From Trichopria drosophilae (Eukaryota; Arthropoda; Insecta; Hymenoptera; Diapriidae), in contig CM059586.1 in the NCBI GenBank assembly GCA_030407085.1, positions 36,893,501-36,957,500 on the forward strand: a stretch of DNA of 64,000 nucleotides, read 5' to 3'. Each line of letters begins with the position of its first letter. Position 1 is the first letter of the stretch. The position numbers were made by a program, and so were the translations under genes. Below are positions 39,108 through 52,700 of this stretch, piece by piece. The notes under the pieces are model-generated. The model made no database searches. It worked only from the letters and a program-made list of their open reading frames with translations, and was not told the DNA's origin.

Positions 39108-40597
39108 GTTATAATTTGATGGACAATTACGGATATTAGATATCGAGATTAGATAAAAAATATTACTATTCTGTAATGTGTTCTAGCGAATTGCGCGTTA
39201 AAATAAATAAAAAATAGCAGCAATTAATAAAAAAACTATTATTCACAAAAATCCCCAGTTTATGGAGAACCTAGTAATCCTTAATCAATAAACAAAAACA
39301 GTTTCGACTGTTGAATATATAATTAATGTGTACATCAGTAGTTTAATTGATTTAGGAAATGCGGAAAAAATCGTTCAATGCAATCAATAACTCGATAATG
39401 TACTTTCGGCTTTGAATCGATTCCACAAATTTAATTTCAGTACAGAGAAAATCCCCATTCAAACGTTTTGTATCTGGTAAAGTTTAATTCGAGACATTTT
39501 CCAATAAAAGAAATGAAAGAGAACAAATCGCTTTATAAAATCGAACCCAGGAAATCGAGTTTTTGAAAAGAATGAGTGCTATCACAATTAAAAAAAGTAA
39601 TTTATTTCAAAATACTTTCATTTGTTAGGGCATCGAGTAAAGTTCGAGAAGGAAATTGCAAGATCGATCTTCTTCGCGTGCGCCATTTGAATTATCCGTT
39701 CGTTCCATAATGCTCGAGCTAAATCAATCGTATAAAAGGTTACCCACTATTTATGTTCTTTACTATGCGTTTTTTTTCATATTTAACATTTTTTAGCGAA
39801 AATAATATTTTTAATGTATTGCCGCAACTTGACAGACAATCATATATGAAGTATCGTCATTCATTGATAAATAAAAAGTTTTACATTAAAAAATTTCTTA
39901 AGAGTTCCAAAAGGGCATCATAGCGTCCTACTTTTTGAGGAACTAATGCTGTCTCTTGACCTCACAAAAAATCCTCGGTTTACATCTATGTGCTTTTAGG
40001 AAAAAAAGTCATCCGAAATCTGATACGTTGACTGCGGTGAAACTTTTCTCGCTTCACTTCGAAGGGGAAGCTTTTCGCGCATTACACCGGATTTTAAAAC
40101 GGTTTGCACGAAACCTTTATTCAAATAAAGATTTGAAGTGGAACGTGATTTAGCTCCTTTTGTGATTTATGTTAGTGTTATATCTTAAACATTTTCAAAA
40201 ATGATCATTGACATAACACAATTAATTAATTTTTGTAATGTAAAGAATAATATTATTATTTTCTACTGTTATTGAAGCGACATTCCTTTTCGTGATGAGG
40301 TGTTTGAAATTTTAATGTAATTTATATATTGTATGTATATAATTGCTTAACAAACTAATAGTACAAATATTAAATGACGACATCGATCAATTAATAAATA
40401 GCTTATAGTTTTTGAATTTATGGTAGAATGTATGTAGCTAAATTATTATTGTGGTGAAGTATTAATTTAATATTGCAATTTGAATTACCACATCACAAGA
40501 AAGCAAATATTCCCTTAATTATTATTTCTAACTATAAAAATAGTTATTTACGTTGATTTCGATGCTGGACTTTATTTTGGTATTTATTTTATTTTAG

Positions 40598-40669
40598 TCG
40601 ATGAATTGACGGGGTGCTATCTAATAATAATGACAACGTGACAAAGCTTGTATAAAATAAATAAGAATA
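40598..40669 (+). other. AREL1: 5' UTR of the AREL1-like gene, with two short uORFs
   Basis: A strong acceptor (TTTATTTTATTTTAG, 40583-40597) lies 72 nt before the start codon, so the 5' UTR is probably spliced here. The leader contains two short upstream ORFs: ATG AAT TGA at 40601-40609 and ATG ACA ACG TGA at 40630-40641. Both end well before the main ATG. They could reduce translation or favour reinitiation; that is inference. Confidence 0.5.
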
Positions 40670-40778
40670 ATGCCGGATAAAAATCGAAATCGGTATGGTC
40701 AACGCGAGAAGGATTTTATTACCGAAGAAATTTCATCTATCGGCATGGCTCTTCGACCAAGCGGCAGTGCGTCATCCG
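40670..40778 (+). CDS. AREL1: AREL1-like coding exon 1 (start codon exon)
   Basis: The ATG at 40670 opens 36 codons plus one base before the donor GTAAGT at 40779. The peptide begins MPDKNRNRYGQREKDF and is polar, ending in a Ser/Gly-rich stretch. A TAA three codons upstream in the same frame (40658-40660) closes the frame, so this is the first usable in-frame ATG. No domain is recognised in this exon. The following intron is 7,277 bp. Confidence 0.75.
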
Positions 40779-43700
40779 GTAAGTCGCGTTTACTATTATA
40801 TAATACATCTAAATTAAAAATTGTTAATTTAGATCGTTTTGATCAATAATTCATGTAATTTTTCTGGTTAGTTCGTCATCCTTGAAAACTGCAGTTGAGT
40901 TTTATTGCAATCATAATTCATTAATACTTCCATTTCAGTAGTAATTCTATCATAATAATTAATGAAGCATGCATGTAATTTGAAAAAATGACTATCCCAA
41001 TATGAAAATACTATAATAAATATAAATTTAACGTAGGTGCATTTAAAAATTAATATAGTTAATGGCTTATACCTACAAATTGCATTAGATGTTAAAATGC
41101 TGCAGTTTGAAAATTTCTAAACATTTCAAACACCTTTCTCGGATTCTCAAAACGCTAGGCCGTGTCGAAACATTTATAATCTCAAATAGTAACGAAAAAA
41201 GGTAAAAGAAAACAAAGAAAAAAGAAAAAAAAGAAAAATTATACTATAAAGTTAATACAATTTCGATTTTCGAAAAAACTATAATCCTTTCAAGAAATTT
41301 ATGGTAATATTAGGTTCTTTATTTTTCTATTTAAAATAATTTCAAATGTATAATTGAAATTAGTATATGACATATAATGTTTACAAACAAAAATCAACCT
41401 GGTATAATTTTTGGTAATCATAAATGTCTAAAATGAAGAACTTTCCTTTTTTTAAATAAATTCAATTGTCATGAGTGCAGAGCTGTTTATCCAAAATGTA
41501 AGCTATAAATAATATGACTTGTGGAATAAATAATATCTTAGTCGATCTGTATGACATACCAACATATGAAGAAATGATTGCTAAAATCTCGAATATTTTA
41601 ACTTTGTCACATTTATTGAAGGGTAGCGAACTGGACGAAATTACAACATCAACATAAGATCAAACGGATTATAGCAATACAAAAGTAACGTCGATTTACT
41701 GAACCTAAAATGTTAATAAAGCAATATGTTCGTTGCAGATATTATACCAGTAAAATACTCGTTTTTACATTTTAATTAAAAAGATAAACGTTGTTAAAGT
41801 ATAATAGTACAGCGAATCCAACATTAAAAAATGGTCAACTGCGCGTTTTGAAGAGGCACCCCGATTCTTTTGCATTTTACTATGGCATCACTTGTGAGTT
41901 GAAACCATAAGTTTTTGGGTCAGCAGATACTGAGGAAAATTTTTAAAGTAAGGCTCTAATTAGTTTTTTAACATAACTCTGTATATATATTTCTAGTTTT
42001 GAAGGTCGCTAAATACGAATGTGATGTCAGTTAATAAACATTCAAAATGGCGAATCCAAATATGGCGGATTATCTTATGATTTTTAAATTTGTATCTATC
42101 ATATTGGAACCTCTATGTGGTATTCTTGAAAATTGTCATCGTATTCGTATTCCACGAGCCGATACCGAGATTTAAGTTTGTATTGGTACAATTGTAATAA
42201 ATTGATATTCAAATTGCAAAAAAGATATATAATTTCAGTTTTATTAATATATTAGAGCGATAAAATGTAAAAAAAAACAGGTTCTTATTGGTTCTTGCGC
42301 AAAAACGTAAAATATCACAGAGGAACAGTAATTTTCAATATTACCGTAAGAAAAATACTCCACATTGTTTACTAAGCTTTTTCTGATAAATAATTTCACT
42401 CTACTTTATTTGTACCATTGTTTAATTTACATTAATTTTTCAACGTTATAAAGGAAACTGTGTGTTGTCAATACTAAAATAGTGTACTGCATCTTTGAAG
42501 TAGAATATTGCATGAAACAACTATTATTTTGTATACAATTTCGTGAGTTTGTGATATTTGCAGTACATTGTCGAAAAAACTGAATTACAAAATAATTATG
42601 TAATTAATTTTTATTTCTGATATCTTGTTAAAGTTCCTAATGAATGGTGATTTTTAAGACGATAATGGAAATGATCCTTTTCATGAAAGTCTGTTTCTAC
42701 GTTACCATCTAATAAGTGATACAATTTTTACAAAACGATATTTCTCCGTATGTCGCTTAAAGCCAGTGTTGGCAGTTATGTTTAAATTCATCATAAGCTT
42801 TTTGTCCGCCATTTTGAATTTTTAAGAACTAACATAAGATTTATATTCGGTGACCCTTAAAGCCGTCGAATATAAAATTTTGGTAAACTTCCCGAGAAAA
42901 AATCATTTATATCTGGATCATATATGAACCATATATGTTTATGTATGCTCGTATACGGATTTTGACCTGATATAAATATAAATAATCAGATTTAGCTATA
43001 TATGAATATATATGGGATATATATGCTCATACATGCTCATATATGATTATATATTACAATATCAGGTCAAAATCAATATATGAGCATACATAAACAATCT
43101 GGATTATATACGAATCGTATATGATGATATATGAATCATATATGATGATGTATGATCATATATGGTTCATATATAATCTTGTATGGTTCATATATGATCC
43201 AGATATAAATCATTTTTTCTCGGGTTGCGTGAATTTTAGAATTTCTTAACCGCCATTATTATTAGAATTAACTTAGAAATAAATATACCAAAATGTTGTA
43301 CAACTCGCGTTTGCAGAGATATGTTTAAAGACACTAATTAAAGTCCTTTTTTACTGTACACACTGTACGCGAAAAGAAAGAACAAAGGACACATCATATT
43401 TATGTATTCGTATTAATGACATGTTTTCTTCCGTGCTTTACGTTTTTTGTTAATGTTTATAACATTTATGGTTATTAATTACCGCAAATGTCTAGAGTAA
43501 TTGTTTTGTGTAATATTTGTATGTGGAATCGCAGGATAGTCAAAACAAATGAAAATTTGATAGGTCTTCGAAGAACTTCAAACCATTAGCGGTTTCTTTT
43601 CCTCGCGTTGAAAATTTAAAACGTTTTAAACGTTCTTTTTTTATATTTATAGTTCCTCTACTATTCAACCTATGTCATTGTTATATAATCAACTCAAAAA

Positions 43701-46700
43701 ATATTTTGTCGGTGTATATTTTCAATAGTTTTGTATTTTCTTATTAATATGAGTCTGTGAATAACCTACAATTTTTGTTTAATATTCAAATGCATCACAT
43801 TCTCGATCGGCAATTGATGGATGATCTAATTATATTCATACTTTAAAATCACGGGCTGTTAATCTGTGTAAGATTCACGAAATATAACGACGATCCAAGT
43901 ATACAAATTGAAGACAATTAATCAAAGTGCGAAACAAATGCCCAATATTCTCTAGTACAAAATAAATGTGCCAGCGCCACTGCAAATAAGCATGGTGCTA
44001 GCTAGCGCCACATATATTTTTTACTAGGGTTGGGGAAAAAATAAAGTACAAAAATTAAAAATTACCAAAAAGTTGAATAATTAAAACGAAAGGAGAAATA
44101 GATCATATTGTACACTACATTGTCCAGATCATTGGTCAGAGTTTTCTCCAAAAACGGAAATTCTGAATGATCCCCGGTTTAGTGAAATTTGAACATATGT
44201 ATATCTTAGCGTGGAATTGCCTTCAAATTTAATTGAAAAATGAAATTCAGCCAGTCTGACATTTCATTGTAATTCGATCACATTTCGTAAAGATAAATTT
44301 AATATAAAGTGAGAAGTGAACACCAATCTGAAAATAGTGTCCACACCGTCCACACTGAGAGAACTGTATGATTGTGCCTACTATATCACGCTATACTATA
44401 TTGAATATTTGGAATAAACGTGCTATTTTAAATATTAACATACGAAATTTGACATACAGTGGAACCTCACACTAGTGAAACTCACACTAGTGAAATTCTC
44501 GCACTAGTGAACATTTGTCTCTATCACTAGTGAAACATCAACTTCCCCTCGTACCCCCACTCTGCCACTTTCTTATGCATGTGTATGTATGTACACAAAC
44601 ATACTCGAAAAGCTGTATGTATACATATGGGTATTACGTATGTATTTACATACTCAAGCTGTAACACATTACGATTTGTGTATTATTTATTGTAATTAAT
44701 TTACTATCGGTGGCTTGGAATATCATGTGAAAATAATTCTACGCTTAAGAACTTAAATGCGGACACAAATGTAAAATTACTGGCAAAAGAGGTTAACTAG
44801 AAGTGTTATGTGGATCAACTCATTTATTATTAACAAGTTTTATCCTTTTTTGCTTACAAAGTCGAAGAATTAACTGCCATGGTAAATAAATTTTACACTT
44901 CTGATTAAAGTAAATAAACTTTTAAAAAAGATTCAAGGTAATGGTAGTTTTTATTTTTACAGTAACTTGTAACGTTACATTACATTCGCCTAGACCAGCA
45001 TGTAGCAACTTATTGCAGATGACATACAATAGTGACAAGGAGCATGCAGTTTTCAACAATGTTTACATACTGTTTTACGAGAAAACTAGAAAAAATTAAA
45101 CGCTCTCGATTAATCTTACAATTAGTAAGGCTTCATGAAGAAAAACAGCGAGCTATCGACGCCAGGTCAGATTGCTTCTCACCATTATTTAATTTTTTTA
45201 TTATTTGTATTTTTTCATCAGTCGTGATCCAAACTCTTTTTCTTCCACCTACAAAACATGTATTATTCAATTGATATTATGAAATGCAACCGTTCATACA
45301 TAATAAAATTTGAATTAATTAAGTTGCATTTTGTGCAAACTTACTTTTCCCGTTAACATTCTCCTTGTTCTCCATATTATTTTAAAATTGGCATAACCTC
45401 TTTTAAGAAAGCGAGAAAAATACAAGTATTTTTGGTTATGAACGTTATGAAAGTGTGTAGACATACATGTATGCACATGTTTGCACATCTGCCGATGCGC
45501 ATGCGCTCGCAAATACGATACGTCCCTAGAGAGGGGGTAAACATTCCACCCCTTCGCATCTCACTAGTGTGAGAAAAACAAAAAACCGCTGGTCCCGACA
45601 GTGCCACTAGTGTGAGGTTCTACTGTAACATTAAATTTTGCGTGAAATATGTGTTACATTTGCGATTAATCTTAAATCTTTACGATAAAATTCCATATTT
45701 TAACCACAAACATATAATGTAAGTTTTGCTTATCATTATTTAACTCGTTGACATAACCTCCTCGCCATTGACATCCTTCGACATTTCCAAAATGTTATTT
45801 CCTACACAGAAAGACATTCTTTCTATTAAAAGATTTACCACACATATCGGTATGTTTGGACAAACTTATGGTATATTGGGAATGCTTAAGAATTTGGTAT
45901 ATTTGTGGTGAACATATACGTAATATTAACGCAAAAATCGAAATACTGGAGCATTGTGGTAAAACTAGTATATTACTGACATTTCTCTCAGTGCATCTAG
46001 AAATTACTGCTGCATAAAACGTTATATTGGGTCAGTTTGGAAAACTGCATCAGCTGTAACTCGCCTCTTGGCACATGTATTTTTAGCTATAAGTATATGT
46101 ATTATTGTAGAGAACGTTAGTTTTATATTTGCCAATAAAGATGTTAATAATAATAATAATATCGCACTGGCAGAATTAATTTTTTTACAATTTCTTGATT
46201 AACTGAACGTATAGTCTACGTAAAAAAAAATTATAAAGTACTATCATATCAGTTAATCAAAATAATCAATTAAAATATCATAACGACGCAATGCACCATT
46301 GCGTCATCGCTTTTGTTAGTGTACATATCAGTATTTGTTACTGCGGATTTTTTGCAATCTAGAATCTTATAGTTTAATCGTTAAAATGTTGAAGAATTAA
46401 TGACTTCTCAATGCATAGTTTTTCGTCCAATTACAACATTAACCAGAAAACAAAAATATGTAAAAAGAATTCCCTGACTTGACTTGACACATGTTTATTG
46501 GGATTTTGTAATTGATGGTTTGTTTTAATGCCAATAGGTAGTGCAAAATTGTTAATATTGATGTGCATAATGAACAATAAATTATATTTTTCTTACGAGA
46601 TCTCGCTCTTAACCCATTAACGCCCAAGAGGACACAAATTTCACCAAGATTTTCAGAATATTTCTTGACATTAAAAACCAGTTCAAAAAGTTTAAGAGAA

Positions 46701-49700
46701 AACATTTTCCACGTAAAATTGATCGATCTTTCCGAATCTGCAGTTAAAAAATCAATCGAGCCCAATCCAAAAAAGTTATGCTTGGTTTTTCACAAAAAAA
46801 ATCAAATTTGTTCACTGACAAATATTCTTTAATCGGAATTTTCACATTAGAAACGGTTAGGGATTTCACTTATCGGTGAAAATATCGTGTCCTCGAATCT
46901 TTAACTTTGAAAGGATTGAGGACACGATATTTTCACCGATCAGTGATCTCCCTAACGTTTCCAATGTGAAAATGCCGAATAAAATATATTTGTCAGTGAA
47001 AAAATATGATTTTTTTGTGAAAAACCTAGCATAACTTTTTTTTGGAATGGCCTCGATTTATATTTCACAGCAGATTCGGAAAGATCAATTTTAGGTCGAA
47101 AATGTTTTATCAAAAATTTTTTGAATTGGTTTTTAATGTCAAGAAATATTCCGAAAATCTTGGTGAAATTTGTGTCCTTATGGGCGTTAATGGGTTAACT
47201 TAGATTCTGAAATTTAATATTTGCCAATTTGAGAATTTCATAAAAACCAAAGGATAACGATATGTATCAGTAATTACCGATTTTCTGTCACAATGTATAT
47301 GACAGAGGATAACAATGAATAGTGCAAATATAGACGAAAGTCGTTCGTAGCACTAATACTACAAACAATGCCACAAAATATGTACTTAATGCTGAAGACT
47401 TGATTTTATGAGTGATTTAGTGAAATATGCTTATATTGAATGTTAACTTTACTTCAATAGATGAAATTTAGTCAAAAACCTTCTTTGGCCGCCGTTAATT
47501 CAGTAGAATTCATTTGAAACTACTTAAAGGTGGTGATGGTTGTTTACGGTATTGTAAGCGGATACAAAATACGCGAATTTGTCCAATTTTTAGGTGCTCA
47601 GTTTTCAATTTTATTTACAAAAAATATACCGTATTCTCCAATAGATAAATATGTTTAACAAAATATTTATGGACATTTTTAAAAGCAATACTAATTCTAA
47701 ATCATTTATTCTTCCATTAAAAAGACGGTGGAAGTGAAAAAAAAACACTTTCTGGATTTTGTTTACTACTATTTCACTTGAAGTAATGGCTTCAAAAGCA
47801 CAGAATAAATATGTGCCGTTGGTCTTTAAAGAGTTTTAGCCCGGAATTAACGACAACCCCTTTCTATTTAATTTAATATTTTCTAAACCGTTTCTTAACA
47901 TCTAAGTGAATTCTAAATATAAAAAATTTTCTATAGGGGGTTTGTACCATGATTGTACTGAAATATTAGACATAATATAATGATTAATAATTTCAAAATG
48001 TGGCTAAATTACACGTTCTGTGTTTAATTAGTTATTTTTTTACGTGACTGCGTAGGCATCTCGAGTTTGGCGAGCTGCGGCGAGGTTGACACACTGCCGG
48101 AACTGCCGCCGCATGACGAAGAGCGCCTGCAGCGTGCTGCTCGACTTTTGCACCATCGTTTAATATTACGACAGTGGCTCACCGATCATGGCCTTCAAAA
48201 TTATTATCAAAGGTAAAACAATAGATTTCAATATTATACTAAATGCACCATTTATATGCATAGCGCCAATGTTTAATGTTTACCCATATTGGCAACGTAT
48301 AAGCTCAATCCATAGTCGAATCTTTCGAAATGAACTCATCGAATGTCAAACTAGCAAAATTTACACTCTGAATTTGTAATATTAAGAATTCAGTGATTCT
48401 CAATGATAGTCACTGATTGCCATAATAAAAAAACAGTCACTGCTTTATGACAAAATAAAATTGATTGACTGCTTGAATCAGTGAAACTTTAACACGAAAC
48501 AGTGAAATTCGTTTGCCGTTTCACTGTTCATTCAGTGAATGTGATGAAAACCACTGACCCAGCAGTGAGTATTACTTCACTGATTCAAATAGTGAATTGT
48601 TTACTATTTCAAATTAAAAGAGTAGATAACAATGATTATCTGGCAGAATAATGTAGATTACAGGGATGTGAAAAGATAAACTGGTACAAGATAGTATCAG
48701 ATGGGTTTAAAAGGGTTCACCAGTCGATAAGGTGGACATTGGCGTTAAAAACGAACAATTAATAATAACATAACCGATTTCGTAAAGTCGGGTTCCATAA
48801 CACATATTAAAGAAGCACTAAAAACTTCACAAATTCACCCAGAATTTTCAGGAATAACAATCGTTTCTTTTTTGTTAGTATCGTTCGTATTTGTCATGAG
48901 ATGATGTATAAAGATTATAATAGGGTCGAATTTAGATACATTGGTTCAGTTATTGTTAATAATTTTACATAAATTACTACCTTCTCTACTGACTGCTTTG
49001 ATACCTTCTTAAAAACACAAGTACAGTTTTATTAAGATAAACTCATATATAATCACTTGAGTGGTACAAGCCCAACAATTCAGACATGAGAAATTGGTGA
49101 AATAACAGGTTCCATATTTTTGTGAAATATATCATGTACCCTGTGTCAATATAAATATAAATAAAAACTTTAAAAATTGGTGGTTTTTAAAACGGAATAT
49201 TATAATTAAATGTCATGTTTTGATTTTTTAAAAATAAGTTGATATAAAAATCAATTTAAAGCAAATTTTGAGCAAAATGCAAAAATAAAAATAAACATGA
49301 CAGTAAAAATAAATAGTTGGTTTTACTATCTAAATACTAAAATATGGCACATCTATGTTTCATAGTTGGATTTACTATTTAAATAGTAAAATTAACTAAA
49401 AACAATGTCTGTGCCTTATCCTACTATCTATCTATGTGGGAACATATTGTTACAAATAAGGAAATATTAAACCGAACACCACTTAAAAACCATCACAGGA
49501 AGGGATTTGAATTTGTTACACGTCCGTTTGAAATGTTTCACAAAATTAAAAAAAACGGATATATTTTAAAAATGTTACATTGAGAATTAATGAGTTGTTA
49601 ATGTATACCACGAAAACATTGTATTATCTTTAATATTAACAACTATTGTCATCGTTCATAAAAAGTAGAATACAAACATCTAGACACAGTGTACGCTGCA

Positions 49701-52700
49701 TATGAGTTCACAATCCCCGATTTTATGTCTGCTGCGGACGGCACCTTCTTACATGAGCAGAGTAACTATGCTAAGTAAACAAAAATAGTCTACAATATAA
49801 CCGGTTTATGCTGTTGAAATACATTGTTAACGCTGCAGAATAATAAAATCACACAATAAAATTAACGATTAAAGTGAAAAAGATAATAAAATTACTGCAA
49901 CCTAAATAATTCTTAACAACTGTAACATAACTTATAAAATCCATTCAAATCACAAATAATTTATCAAATAACGAATAATGCAGGCCGATAAAACAAATAT
50001 TGTGAACTTTTTGTAGCAGATATGAGCAATAAAATCCCTTCAATAATAGTAATCGAACAACAAACATTCTTGCAAGTCCTGTTGCTAATTTCATTTAATG
50101 GCTCAGTTATTATTAATTTCAATTTACTACTGATGTTGTTGGTGTATACGAAGTCGATAATTACATGGAGCAAGCCGATATGAAGTACTGGCGTGTCAAG
50201 GAATTTCATCGCGGCAATAAACTGGAATAACAGAATCAAGCAATATCAAATTCCGGCATATAACATTAATATCAGCAAACTTTTACATATTTTCAGAATA
50301 TTCATGTAACAGTATTCCAATGAAGTCTGTGAAATGCATGGTTAAAATTTGCAAAATTCTACGAAATTAGAGATAGAGATACGTGTTAAAAATAAAATCC
50401 ATTAGATCGTTTTATTGCATTTTATATTTGGGTTTTAAATGTTATATCTAATATAGCAAATAGTTAACATTAATTCACTGTAGAAAATTCGCATAAAAGC
50501 GAAATTGCTATTTACAAGCGACAAATCAGCACATATTACTTCACTCGGTAGCCCCTTGCGATGAGGAATCATATTTCAGTACAGAAATTTTCAAAAAGGA
50601 GTCTAACAATTGAAAGTTTGTGTTTTTTAATTTAACAAAAAATAAAAAGAAGACTAGATAGATGAGAACTACGATGGCTGTGCTCCCAATACATAATAGA
50701 AAACATACGGTAGTACATTCTCGTTTCTTTTTTATTCAAAAGTAACGAAACTAATAAAAACCATATAAAAAATTCGTCTTGTAAAAATCTGTCGAAGATC
50801 TTGCAGGCTTGATCTCCTTAACATCCTTCCATCGGGATGTTTGCGGGATAGAGTAATGTATACATTGTGGTATATTTTCGATGATTGCGAGACTGATTAA
50901 TTAATCTGTTGATGGGTGTCTTTCATTAATTGTTCATCCCCAAAACGTTTGTCAATCATCAATACAATATTCTGGCTTTGTCTCTGAAACGTCTCGCAAT
51001 CATCTAAAATATTGTATGCACTACTCTATCCTGCAAGCGTCCCACTCAGTCCGAGCGGAAGGATGTTAACGAGATCAAGCCTGCAAGATCGTCAAAAGAT
51101 CTTTATGATACGAATTTTTTGTTACTCGGTATAACATTAGTTTTTGATATATAACTCAAAACATATTGTTTTATTTATTTTCCCGATAAGGATTTCAATT
51201 AATGTTTTAATTTATGCTTGTTGGCTATCCGACAAAATTCTAACCAAAATCTTACTTGCGAATCTCTCCCAAAAGTTTATGGTTTACAGACGTCTTGCTG
51301 ATAATGTAAGATCAAAAGTATTAGTATCGTCTCCTTGCGATAGAACTCCAGCTGTTCGATTTCCTTTAATATCCGATAGTTTTCGATGTGTCACTGCGTT
51401 TACTCTCAAAGGCAGTAAACTGCATATACATACATCTGATTTCAAGGGGGATGAACGTCTCAAGTATCATACCCGTCATAGCATCGTGTTTGGAAGGGTC
51501 TGACAGGACTCTTGAAGTGCCGAATCGTGGTGAGCTAACAAATACCTCTCCCTCAATAACCACAAGTGGAATTCGGATGTTCCCAACCTCGACAAAAAAG
51601 TGTTTGGCCTAACCCCTGCAACATCGCGGTAACCACTGAAATTGGAAATTTCCGCCATGCGTTTTTCTTATGATTGAAAGGTTTCCTACACGGCCAATCG
51701 TTTCTACGGCCAGAGAAATCCCGCCACGATACAGGTTTTCGATTAGGTATTGAAAACCAAAGTCATGACCTGGCAATTAGGTAACCTAAAATTGAACAAT
51801 TTTCACATGGCCGAAATGAACTTTTTCGGCGAGTTTTGAGTGCTTTATAATATCGTGAATTTCAAGATAGTAGGACTAAAAATATCACGGGAGAAACGAG
51901 AGCCGCAACAACGAGCGTCTTCGCGTACAATATAATATTTTGCACTTTTTTGGACTGCTGAATTTCATAAATTATCCAATATCTGATGCGGACTAAATGA
52001 CGATTTATATATAAGGGTAGGTCTGCAGAATCTTCAAAATAACAAAGGAATTCTCTGTAAAATTTGCTAACTGCACTAGGACACCGGAAGTTATTTATGT
52101 CCTGTGACGCTCTTCCAATACTGAACTTACCATACTAGTTTCTTGTATTGCAAATGCACTTCTCTAATATCATTAGTGCAAGATGCCCTGGAAAGAAAAA
52201 AGTTTCATGACTCGATTCCTTATCGATGATAAATACTTGTATCACGATCCGTTTTCGTTCAATTGATAAGATAATCTTATCGATGCCATCCGTACAGCCC
52301 AAAGTCTTCACTCAAATCAATTTGATGACGCTTAATTAAATGCTGCTGCCAATTGACAAAGCGTTTCTATAAATTTCCAAGAAAAACTAGCCGCGAAATA
52401 TCGACTTTTCATGGCAGCCAACCACAAGCCGAATTGCTAGAAAATCGTTATGTTTGGTATAATGAAGATTGCGTTAAAGTCAGGTATTCAGATGGTTTGA
52501 GAGTATTGTTCATTCGTTCTGACGTTTCAGGAAAAATAATACTGATATCTACTGTTACAGAGCCAACTGTTGGTAACTTTTACCCTGGGAACTTTCGCAG
52601 TTCCTAATGAGGCTACCTGACATTTACCATGACATTCTACTTGATCTCGTCTTCAACAAACATACTTTCGAATCCGCCACCCAAAACATCAACTCATTTA

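Larger units (their letters stand above)
19115..40597 (+). other. Putative first intron or intergenic DNA
   Basis: Between the candidate first exon and the 5' UTR acceptor I find no coding exon. It holds the transposon at 20663-21509, GAT-rich patches (24600-24800), poly-G tracts, copies of the approximately 120-bp repeat, MITEs with ACCAATT motifs and the repeat-ended element 37553-38677. Long parts (about 21870-23330, 25000-26550, 26900-28970, 29570-30300) show nothing beyond AT-rich sequence. Confidence 0.4.
40779..48055 (+). other. Intron between AREL1 coding exons 1 and 2
   Basis: 7.3 kb, AT-rich. It holds copies of the approximately 120-bp dispersed repeat (about 42040-42180 and 42770-43310), a nested palindromic MITE (42891-43224), the pogo-like element (44457-45625), a small repeat near 45820-46010 and the piggyBac-like palindrome (46613-47194). 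I see no further exon in it; exons 1 and 2 already match in phase. Confidence 0.65.

Noticed and set aside
45032..45274. 80-codon frame inside the pogo-like element
   Set aside because: No transposase motif (no DDE region or helix-turn-helix pattern) can be seen, and the element is too short to be autonomous.
46439..46765. 108-codon minus-strand frame
   Set aside because: Mostly read through the arm of the piggyBac-like palindrome; composition is AT-driven.
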